A stretch of 9,529 nucleotides of DNA, taken from positions 1 to 9,529 of the forward strand of contig CANQAW010000056.1 in the NCBI GenBank assembly GCA_947589525.1, written 5' to 3'. The notes under the pieces are model-generated. The model ran no database searches. It had not been told where the DNA came from and worked only from the letters and a program-made list of their open reading frames with translations. This document shows positions 1-5,678 of this stretch, piece by piece. Within the stretch, counting starts at the first letter, position 1; the number at the start of each line of letters is the position of its first letter. The DNA comes from Candidatus Gastranaerophilales bacterium. Lineage in GTDB: Bacteria > Cyanobacteriota > Vampirovibrionia > Gastranaerophilales > Gastranaerophilaceae. The position numbers and the translations under genes were made by a program.

Positions 1-1084
1 GCGTTGATTCAAAAACATTATCTTCTTCTGCTATATAGGCGCTGTTTTTAACCCAAGAGCTTAATTTGCCCGATTGCCACATATATTCTTCATCATATTT
101 TGTATTTTTTCTGTCTCTTTTTGACAGATAGCCTTTGTCGTATGTAAAAATATCGCCGTTTTCTTCAAAGGTATATATTTCGTCAATTTTTCTCATATCG
201 TGTGCTTTTTTGTAGTTTTTAATATACCAGAAGGGTTTTTTATAGCTCCAAATAACCATTTCTTCAATGCTTTTCAGACCTTGTTGTTTTTTATAATTTT
301 TTTTGTAATTATTGATTTCGCCTTGGTAAAATTCAAAAACTTCCTGCGAATATTCCGTTGAACTCGGTTTTTTGGCATATCCTATGGTTATGCTGTCCAG
401 CATTAAATCTTTCCATTTGTAATCAAAGCCCGCTGCCCATTTATAGACCTTTGAAGCTCTGAATGTTCCGTTTTTATCTTTGGAAGGGTGTATGTAAATT
501 TCCTGAGCATACGCTTCGTCTTTTGCGGTAGTGTTGTATTTATAAATGCTGTTGATTGAGCCGTCTTTTGAATACAGTGTTATGGATTTTATATCATTTT
601 CGGCAAATTCAACCTCTTTTTTCATTGTTTTTCCGTCGTCATAATATTCAACCATTTTAACGGGAGTTCTTATTCCCATTTCCACGTCTGTTATACAGCT
701 TCTGAATTTTTTGCCGTTTTTGTATATTGTTGATTGGAACGGAAGATTTTTCAAATCCTGATAGTATTTAATTGCTTCGTTATAATTTTGCATTGCCGTA
801 TTAAAACTGCTCATCGCTTTTTGTTTTTCGCTATTAAATCTTGCTTCAAGCTTTAAGGCTGTTTTTGATAAATCTTTTGCCTGCGTTTCAATTATACGGC
901 TTTGGCTTTTAATTTCGGACATTTGCGCCAGAACGCCGGCCGGTAATGCGGTAATTTTTATTTTGTTTTCCGTATTTTGTTTATTTATAGTGCTGTCTTT
1001 TTGTTTTTTGCTAATCTTTTTCTTAATCCTTGAATTTTTTTGAAAAGAAAGCGTGTTTAAAAAATTAATACTGTTTATCTTCAT
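1..1084 (-). CDS. Unknown-function protein with N-terminal coiled-coil-like segment, 3' end cut by window edge
   Basis: An open frame runs without a stop from an ATG at 1082-1084 to the left edge, giving at least 361 residues. The start has an AGAGG ribosome site that overlaps the stop region of the gene upstream (9-nt gap), so the two are very probably co-transcribed. There is no signal peptide or membrane segment. The N-terminus has the short tag 'LSFQK' (about residues 12-16) followed by a Lys/Asn-rich stretch. Residues about 55-115 are Glu/Lys/Gln/Ala-rich and look helical. The rest is rich in Tyr, Lys, Asp and Gly with patterns such as 'IYKNGKK', 'YYDDGK' and 'LYSKDGSINS', suggesting a beta-rich fold. 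The C-terminal half aligns by eye with the neighbouring 237-residue protein (for example 'FEFYQGEINNYKKNY' against 'FYKWSFGELDSFYKDY'). I do not recognise a named family. That it is a real gene is fairly sure; its role is unknown. Confidence 0.85.
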   Translation of the reverse strand, partial: MKINSINFLNTLSFQKNSRIKKKISKKQKDSTINKQNTENKIKITALPAGVLAQMSEIKSQSRIIETQAKDLSKTALKLEARFNSEKQKAMSSFNTAMQNYNEAIKYYQDLKNLPFQSTIYKNGKKFRSCITDVEMGIRTPVKMVEYYDDGKTMKKEVEFAENDIKSITLYSKDGSINSIYKYNTTAKDEAYAQEIYIHPSKDKNGTFRASKVYKWAAGFDYKWKDLMLDSITIGYAKKPSSTEYSQEVFEFYQGEINNYKKNYKKQQGLKSIEEMVIWSYKKPFWYIKNYKKAHDMRKIDEIYTFEENGDIFTYDKGYLSKRDRKNTKYDEEYMWQSGKLSSWVKNSAYIAEEDNVFEST

Positions 1085-1093
1085 TTTTTCCTC

Positions 1094-1807
1094 TTAATAA
1101 TTAAAATAAACTGTTTGCGAAGCGTTAATTCTTCCTTGGGAGTTTGTGTAATCTTTGTAGAAACTGTCAAGCTCGCCAAAGCTCCATTTATAAAATTCGT
1201 CACAGCTTATTGTGTTATCCTCGTGTCTTTTATATCCTTTTTCAATTTTATCAATTTCCCAGCCGTCGTTATAAGTCCAGCTAAATCTTTTTGAGCAGGA
1301 TGTTGTATGGTCTTCATCCCGTTTTAAGCCGATATAGGCTCTTTTGGGGTGTGATTTTCCTTTGTATCTGTATTCATAAGGGTTTAGCGCCCTATATTCG
1401 TATAGGTTTGACGAACTCGAATTTGCAAAACTTTCTTTAACGTAAACGGGGTGGAAATTTAAAATTTGCGCTTCTAAAACGGCATTTCCATAATTATCGT
1501 ATTTTGTGACTTTTACGGGGACAAGCTTTGAATTAAATGAGGGTCCGGTTTCGTATTTTATTTTTAATTTTCCGTCTTTATAAATGTTTTTAAAATTTAT
1601 TTCTTCGCCCGCTTCCAGCATTGAAGTTACTTCGTTGTATAATTTTTCTCCGTGCCGTGCAACATTCATTGAATACTCATACATTGTTTGAGCGCTTTTT
1701 TCGGCTTGCTTTGTTTCTTCATTTTCAAGCCCTTTAAAATTAATATTTGCAAGTTTTTTAAAATGATAATTTGAATATGGGTTTGTATAATTTATTTTTT
1801 GTATCAT
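1094..1807 (-). CDS. Unknown-function protein, paralog of the gene downstream, with N-terminal 'NINFKG' tag
   Basis: This 237-residue protein starts at an ATG preceded by AAAGGGGAAC about 6 nt away, a good ribosome site. It shows no signal peptide or membrane helix. Residues 21-26 are 'NINFKG', a short N-terminal motif that I associate with many otherwise unrelated hypothetical proteins of Gastranaerophilales-type bacteria. Residues about 28-68 look helical. The remainder is Tyr/Lys/Asp/Asn-rich, with 'IYKDGK' near residue 75 and 'KVTKYDNYGN' near residue 100, matching 'IYKNGKK' and 'KMVEYYDDGK' in the downstream gene. The C-terminal part has two units of a similar pattern ('RFSWTYNDGWEIDKIEKGY' and 'EFYKWSFGELDSFYKDY'), so internal repetition is likely. 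It is the first gene of a two-gene minus-strand operon, divergent from the threonine dehydratase gene. No enzymatic motif was found. The gene is real; its function is unknown. Confidence 0.85.
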   Translation of the reverse strand: MIQKINYTNPYSNYHFKKLANINFKGLENEETKQAEKSAQTMYEYSMNVARHGEKLYNEVTSMLEAGEEINFKNIYKDGKLKIKYETGPSFNSKLVPVKVTKYDNYGNAVLEAQILNFHPVYVKESFANSSSSNLYEYRALNPYEYRYKGKSHPKRAYIGLKRDEDHTTSCSKRFSWTYNDGWEIDKIEKGYKRHEDNTISCDEFYKWSFGELDSFYKDYTNSQGRINASQTVYFNY

Positions 1808-1906
1808 ATTGTTCCCCTTTTTGTTATATTACAAAACTTGTAAATTTTAAATTTTGCGCAAGAATTATATATAATAATTCTATAATAAATTAAAAGGAAT
1901 AGCATA
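1808..1906. promoter_or_regulatory. Divergent promoter region with inverted repeat
   Basis: This 99-bp gap separates the minus-strand tagged-protein operon from the plus-strand dehydratase operon, so both promoters must lie here or inside the genes. Two TATAAT boxes face the dehydratase gene, at 1870-1875 and 1881-1886; neither has a convincing -35 box at 16-18 bp. A perfect inverted repeat, GAATTAT / ATAATTC (1862-1868 and 1874-1880), covers the first box and could be an operator, although AT-rich sequence makes such repeats easy to get by chance. The palindrome TTGCGCAA lies at 1854-1861. No clear box was found for the minus-strand direction. Confidence 0.5.
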
Positions 1907-3118
1907 TTGGAAAAAGAATTACTGCAAAAAGTTTATGAAGCAAAAGATGTATTAAATTCCGTTGCAAGGAAAACAAACCTTATTGAATCCAAGAGTTTGA
2001 GTATTAAAAATAAAGTTTTTTTAAAAAGCGAAAATCTTCAATTGACGGGTTCTTTTAAGCTTAGAGGGGCATATTTTAAAATTTCAAAATTATCTCAGGA
2101 AGAAAAGAAAAAAGGCGTAATTGCCTGCTCTGCGGGAAATCATGCGCAGGGTGTTGCCCTTGCAAGCAAGGTAAATAAAATAAAAGCAACTATTTTCATT
2201 CCCGCAACGGCGCCGTTATCCAAAGTTGAAGCCACAAGAAGCTACGGTGCGGATATAAGATTAATTGACGGTGTGTATGATGATGCTTACAGGGCATGTG
2301 TTGAATGTCAAAAAGAGACAAACGGCATTTTTATTCATCCTTTTGATGATATTGATGTTATTGCGGGGCAAGGTACAATAGCTCTTGAAATATTGGAGCA
2401 GATGCCTCAAATTGATGCGGTTGTTGTTCCGATTGGAGGCGGGGGATTAATATCGGGAATAGCTTCCGTAATAAAACAAATTAAACCTTCCTGCAAGGTT
2501 TATGGTGTACAGGCGCAAAATGCCGGCTCTATGTATGAATCTTTTAAACAAAATAAAAGAGTGGAACTGCAGACGGTGAACACTTTTGCGGACGGAACGG
2601 CAGTTAAGCTTCCGGGGGATTTGACCTTTGCTTTATGCAAAAAATATGTTGACGAGATAATAACCGTATCCGAAGACGAAATTGCAAGTGCGGTTTTATA
2701 TTTAATCGAAAATGAAAAAATGATATCCGAAGGTGCGGGTGCATTATCTGTTGCGGGAGTTTTATTTAATAAAATACCTCTTGAAAATAAAAACATCGCC
2801 TGCGTAGTGTCGGGCGGAAATATAGATGTTAATATTTTATCTCGTGTTATAAACAGAGCGCTTTTAAAAACTTGCAGAATTTCGAATTTAACAATTGAAT
2901 TACTGGATAAACCAGGTCAATTGAGAGATGTAAGCTCAATTATCGCAAAATACGGCGCTAATGTTATAAGAGTCCGCCACAATCAAGGCGGAGAAGGTAC
3001 TGATATAAACGATTGTTATTTAAAAATTACCATGGAAACAAGAAATCAAGAACATTTTGAGCAAATTCGAAAAGCTTTAAATGATTCGGGCTATAATATC
3101 TTGTCAATAGTACAGTAA
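1907..3118 (+). CDS. ilvA: Threonine dehydratase (threonine ammonia-lyase), PLP-dependent, with C-terminal ACT domain
   Basis: This enzyme deaminates L-threonine to 2-oxobutanoate and ammonia, and often serine to pyruvate, in the cytoplasm. The 403-residue protein has the fold-type II PLP signature: 'GSFKLRGA' with Lys51 as the Schiff-base lysine, 'SAGNHAQG' at 75-82, and the phosphate-binding loop 'GGGG' at 177-180. An ACT-type regulatory domain starts near residue 328 ('LTIELLDKPGQL'). The single short ACT domain and the total length fit the roughly 400-residue family (TdcB/IlvA-short type) rather than the 500-residue E. coli IlvA with two ACT-like units. Whether it serves isoleucine synthesis or threonine breakdown is therefore open, and the symbol is tentative. 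Translation starts at TTG 1907, with AAGGAA 7 nt upstream and no better ATG. It is followed 10 nt later by ridA, whose product removes the reactive enamine/imine that this enzyme releases. Confidence 0.95.
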   Translation: MEKELLQKVYEAKDVLNSVARKTNLIESKSLSIKNKVFLKSENLQLTGSFKLRGAYFKISKLSQEEKKKGVIACSAGNHAQGVALASKVNKIKATIFIPATAPLSKVEATRSYGADIRLIDGVYDDAYRACVECQKETNGIFIHPFDDIDVIAGQGTIALEILEQMPQIDAVVVPIGGGGLISGIASVIKQIKPSCKVYGVQAQNAGSMYESFKQNKRVELQTVNTFADGTAVKLPGDLTFALCKKYVDEIITVSEDEIASAVLYLIENEKMISEGAGALSVAGVLFNKIPLENKNIACVVSGGNIDVNILSRVINRALLKTCRISNLTIELLDKPGQLRDVSSIIAKYGANVIRVRHNQGGEGTDINDCYLKITMETRNQEHFEQIRKALNDSGYNILSIVQ

Positions 3119-3128
3119 AGGAAAATAT

Positions 3129-3500
3129 ATGAAAATAATTTATTCTAAAAATGCTCCCGAACCCGTAGGGCCCTATTCTCAAGCAATTTTATCTGGAAAT
3201 ACTCTTTATTGTTCAGGGCAAATCGGGATTAATCCTTTAACAAACAAACTTGTTGAAGGCGGAATTGAAAAAGAAACTTATCAGGTTTTAAAAAATATTG
3301 ATGCCGTTTTAATTCAAGCGGGTTATTCGTTTGAAAATGTTGTTAAAACGACTTGTTTTCTTCGGGATATGAACGATTTTTCGCTTTTTAACGAAATATA
3401 TTCAAAAAAATTTACTTCAAAGCCTGCACGTTCTTGCGTTCAAGCAATTTTGCCAAAAGGTGCAAAGGTTGAAATAGAAGTTATTGCGCAAAAAGAATAG
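3129..3500 (+). CDS. ridA: RidA, reactive enamine/imine deaminase (YjgF/YER057c/UK114 family)
   Basis: RidA hydrolyses the unstable 2-aminoacrylate and 2-aminocrotonate produced by PLP-dependent dehydratases, protecting other PLP enzymes from damage. The 123-residue product is close to the usual family length and contains the hallmark segments 'GPYSQA' (14-19), 'SGQIGINP' (29-36) and 'PARSCVQ' (99-105). Arg101 matches the catalytic/substrate-carboxylate arginine (Arg105 in E. coli RidA), and Glu115 in 'VEIEVIA' matches the conserved C-terminal glutamate. The ribosome site AAAGGA overlaps the stop region of the dehydratase gene, and the two are clearly one operon, so the substrate source is encoded next door. 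Its stop codon is immediately followed, with no base between, by the stop codon of the converging radical SAM gene. Confidence 0.96.
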   Translation: MKIIYSKNAPEPVGPYSQAILSGNTLYCSGQIGINPLTNKLVEGGIEKETYQVLKNIDAVLIQAGYSFENVVKTTCFLRDMNDFSLFNEIYSKKFTSKPARSCVQAILPKGAKVEIEVIAQKE

Positions 3501-3546
3501 CTACATCCAGTCGTTTACCTGAACTTTTTGGTTTGCTTTTGCGCAA
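3484..3546. repeat. 10-bp inverted repeat across the abutting convergent stop codons
   Basis: TTGCGCAAAA at 3484-3493 (end of ridA) and TTTTGCGCAA at 3537-3546 (end of the radical SAM gene) are perfect reverse complements separated by 43 nt. Both arms lie inside coding sequence. Because no intergenic space exists between the two stops, any transcription end signal must sit within the genes, and this repeat is the only obvious candidate. The loop is long and no clean U-tract follows, so a terminator role is uncertain. Confidence 0.4.
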
Positions 3547-4367
3547 ACTGCACATTTTTCGCTTTCCAAATAGCTGATTTTCGAGCAATCTGCTATTGAG
3601 CTTCCGAGTCTTGCCCTATAATCATTTACAAGCATGGGACAAGAATAAACACCGTTTTGAGAAACTATTCTGGAGTTAGAGCAGTCTAATTTTTCAAAAT
3701 TAATGTTTTCGCCGAGTTCTATTTGGGAATTTTCCTGTGTTTTTTTGAAATATGGAATTATTTTAAGATTTATATCTTCTATTTCAAATCCTTTTTTAAG
3801 GAAAAATTCTCTGTATTCTTGAAAAATTTCAATCTTTGGACGATTTTTGTAATTGATAACCGAGATTATGGGATTAAATTCGTATTTTAAAAGACTGAAT
3901 ATGGCACAGAGCGCTTTTCTGAAACTGCCTCGTGAACGATAGTTATCGTTTTCGATTTCATCAATTGAGTCCAGACTGATTCTGTAAATTGTTTCAAATT
4001 CGCTTTCGTCGTCAATTTTTTTTAAAAATCTTGCTTTTTTATCATTTATCATAACCCCGTTTGACATAACGGTAGTGTTTGAAACTTTAAGACACATTCT
4101 TAAAATTTGGTTAAAATCAGGGTGCATTAAGGGTTCTCCGCCCGTTAGATAAATTGAGTTCAGATTTTGACCTTTTAGTGTTTGTAAAGTTTGTTTTATT
4201 TTATCGGTATCTATAAAATCTTCCTCTTTTTTGTAAGGATTTTTTTCAATATAACAATATTTACATTTTAAATTGCAGGTTTTGGAGCACAGCTGGAAAA
4301 ACAGGTTTTTTAATTCACCTAGAGTTACTTTTGGGGGTGTAAAAAACATCATTTCTTGATTTTGCAT
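3501..4367 (-). CDS. Radical SAM protein with cysteine-rich C-terminus (SPASM/twitch-like), substrate unknown
   Basis: This is a radical S-adenosylmethionine enzyme of 288 residues. The cluster-binding CxxxCxxC motif is present as C31, C35 and C38 in 'CNLKCKYC', and 'TGGEPL' (75-80) is the SAM-binding GGE motif. The C-terminal part has five further cysteines (C229, C243, C261, C272, C275), the last two in 'CAVC', which suggests a second Fe-S cluster as in SPASM or twitch domains. Such enzymes often modify peptides or act as maturases, but no small cysteine-rich or repeat peptide lies next to it, so the substrate is open. The ATG has a strong AAGGAG site 9 nt upstream. It is a single-gene unit, converging on ridA with zero spacing and divergent from the RWYD/folE2 operon. 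The family assignment is sure; the reaction is not. Confidence 0.92.
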   Translation of the reverse strand: MQNQEMMFFTPPKVTLGELKNLFFQLCSKTCNLKCKYCYIEKNPYKKEEDFIDTDKIKQTLQTLKGQNLNSIYLTGGEPLMHPDFNQILRMCLKVSNTTVMSNGVMINDKKARFLKKIDDESEFETIYRISLDSIDEIENDNYRSRGSFRKALCAIFSLLKYEFNPIISVINYKNRPKIEIFQEYREFFLKKGFEIEDINLKIIPYFKKTQENSQIELGENINFEKLDCSNSRIVSQNGVYSCPMLVNDYRARLGSSIADCSKISYLESEKCAVCAKANQKVQVNDWM

Positions 4368-4389
4368 TTTGTTGTTCTCCTTAGGCTGT

Positions 4390-4415
4390 CATACAAATTT
4401 TAAAATTATTGTATG
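4390..4415. promoter_or_regulatory. Inverted repeat upstream of the radical SAM gene
   Basis: CATACAA (4390-4396) and TTGTATG (4409-4415) form a perfect 7-bp inverted repeat, with the 12-bp palindrome AATTTTAAAATT (4396-4407) inside it. It lies 23 bp upstream of the radical SAM start codon, next to its ribosome site. It could be an operator or a leader-RNA hairpin. On the minus strand, TACAAT overlaps one arm and may act as a -10 box, but no clear -35 box is present. Confidence 0.35.
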
Positions 4416-4511
4416 AATTATGAGTATAAATTAAAATTAGACAATCGGGTATATTTAATTTTTTTGTGGAATTAAAATTATGTCATTTTGCTTTAAAAAA
4501 AAATAAAATTT

Positions 4512-4520
4512 TGCTATACT
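4512..4520 (+). promoter_or_regulatory. Extended -10 promoter for the RWYD-folE2 operon
   Basis: TGCTATACT contains an extended -10 element (TG, one base, then TATACT at 4515-4520), 23 bp before the ATG at 4544. A weak -35-like TTTAAA lies at 4492-4497 with 17-bp spacing. Transcription would begin near 4527, which leaves a short leader with the AAAGGCGG ribosome site. This position rules out the in-frame GTG at 4466 as the start. Confidence 0.6.
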
Positions 4521-4543
4521 TATCTAGAGAGAAAGGCGGATTT

Positions 4544-4870
4544 ATGAGCGAAAATAAAAATTACGGAAAACGTTGGTATGATAAAGACCCCATTTTGAGA
4601 GAAGCGCTTGAGCTTTTAAAGTTATCTTCCGATGAGAAAAAAGAACAAGCAAAAGATTTCATGCTTAAACTGCAAGAAAATGTTGCTCAAGATGTTATAG
4701 AGCGAATTTACCAAATCGTAACTCAATATCACGGCAAGGGTAATCGTTGGTATGATAATGACCCGATTATGCTGAAGGCTGTTGAAATGCTTCGCCAAGC
4801 AGATCCTAAAACTCAAAGAATTGCTGCTCTTAAATTGCTGTTGGCACTTGAAAAAAACAGTTTTGATTAA
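4544..4870 (+). CDS. Small protein with two RWYDxDP repeats, unknown function
   Basis: The start chosen is ATG 4544, behind AAAGGCGG and just after a good extended -10 box, giving 108 residues. A longer frame from GTG 4466 would begin upstream of that promoter. The protein consists of two related units: residues 10-43 ('RWYDKDPILREALELL' and following) and 68-102 ('RWYDNDPIMLKAVEMLRQAD' and following), 58 residues apart, joined by a helical segment containing 'ENVAQDVIERIYQIVTQYH'. The DNA encoding the two RWYD cores is 19/20 identical. There is no signal peptide, metal site or catalytic motif, and the predicted structure is mostly helical. Similar RWYD-type small proteins seem familiar from Firmicutes-like genomes, but I know no function. 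It sits 2 nt before folE2 and is the first gene of that operon, which could point to a role in regulation or in pterin metabolism; this is inference from position only. Confidence 0.85.
   Translation: MSENKNYGKRWYDKDPILREALELLKLSSDEKKEQAKDFMLKLQENVAQDVIERIYQIVTQYHGKGNRWYDNDPIMLKAVEMLRQADPKTQRIAALKLLLALEKNSFD
4571..4764 (+). repeat. Near-identical 20-bp direct repeat coding the two RWYD motifs
   Basis: CGTTGGTATGATAA followed by A/T and GACCC occurs at 4571-4590 and again at 4745-4764, with one mismatch in 20 bases and an offset of 174 bp (58 codons, so in frame). The surrounding codons have diverged, so this is a protein-level repeat whose core stayed nearly identical even at silent sites. 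Confidence 0.8.
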
Positions 4871-4872
4871 TC

Positions 4873-5676
4873 ATGAAGGATATACAAAATCAAAAAGATT
4901 TAAGGAATATTTCAATTCAAAAAGTCGGAGTTAAAGATGTTGAAATTCCGCTTAAAATAGAGCGTAAACCACGGCAAGACCAAGATAAAACTCTTGAAGA
5001 AACGGTTTATGCAAAAGTAAAGATGTCCGTGAGCCTGCCTTCACATTACAGAGGCACGCACATGTCAAGATTTATCGAAATTTTGAACGAATATAAAAAA
5101 GAAAGTTTGCTGTCAAGTGATATCGAACATATTCTTTTTGATATGAAAAACAGGCTGGACGCCAAAGATGCATATTTAAGATTTGATTTTAAATATTTTA
5201 TAAACAAGAAAGCGCCCGTAAGCTCTTTAAGCTCATCAATGTGCTATGATTGTGCTTTTGAAGGCGAAGTGGATGAAAATTGTAATTATAAGTTCTATTT
5301 GATTGCAAAAGTTCCCATAACCACCCTCTGCCCCTGTTCAAAAGAAATTTCAAAATACGGCGCACATAATCAAAGAGCGCTTTTAACTTTAAAAATAAGT
5401 TATGATAATGATGCCCATATATGGCTTGAAGATTTGATAAAAATGGCTGAAACTTGCGCCTCAAGCGAGATTTATCCGCTTTTAAAAAGAGAGGATGAAA
5501 AGTTTGTCACGGAATGCGCTTATGAAAATCCCAAGTTTGTTGAGGACGTTATTAGAGATGTTGTTTTAAAATTGGACGAAAATAATATAATCAGTTTTTA
5601 CGAAGTTGAAATTCAAGCCTTTGAATCTATACACAATCACAATGCGTGGGCTTATCAAAAATGCTATAAAAGATAA
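4873..5676 (+). CDS. folE2: GTP cyclohydrolase IB (FolE2 type)
   Basis: FolE2 converts GTP to 7,8-dihydroneopterin triphosphate, the first step of folate synthesis and also the entry to queuosine-type 7-deazapurines. The 267-residue protein has the typical N-terminus 'DIQNQKDLRNISIQKVGVKD', then 'SLPSHYRGTHMSRF' (54-67), the metal-site segment 'CPCSKEISKYGAHNQR' (153-168, with Cys153 and His165 in the places expected for the metal-binding Cys and active-site His), 'LLKREDEKFVTECAYENPKFVED' split over 203-225, and the C-terminal 'ESIHNHNAWA' (251-260). All family landmarks are present and the length is normal. The ATG lies 2 nt after the RWYD gene stop with no strong ribosome site of its own, which suggests translational coupling. 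No folB, folK or folP lies nearby, so the rest of the pathway is encoded elsewhere. FolE2 replaces the unrelated zinc enzyme FolE in many bacteria. Confidence 0.96.
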   Translation: MKDIQNQKDLRNISIQKVGVKDVEIPLKIERKPRQDQDKTLEETVYAKVKMSVSLPSHYRGTHMSRFIEILNEYKKESLLSSDIEHILFDMKNRLDAKDAYLRFDFKYFINKKAPVSSLSSSMCYDCAFEGEVDENCNYKFYLIAKVPITTLCPCSKEISKYGAHNQRALLTLKISYDNDAHIWLEDLIKMAETCASSEIYPLLKREDEKFVTECAYENPKFVEDVIRDVVLKLDENNIISFYEVEIQAFESIHNHNAWAYQKCYKR

Positions 5677-5678
5677 TT

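Noticed and set aside
2500..2796. Minus-strand open frame inside the dehydratase gene
   Set aside because: It lies opposite strongly conserved PLP-enzyme sequence and has no ribosome site or recognisable product.
4466..4543. Upstream extension of the RWYD protein from GTG 4466
   Set aside because: It would start before the extended -10 box at 4512-4520 and lacks a ribosome site, while ATG 4544 has AAAGGCGG. The extra residues show no similarity to the repeated unit.
4622..4816. Minus-strand open frame inside the RWYD gene
   Set aside because: It is antisense to a supported gene and shows no protein features.
5198..5464. Minus-strand open frame inside folE2
   Set aside because: It lies opposite the conserved FolE2 metal-site region; frame openness follows from the codon use of folE2.
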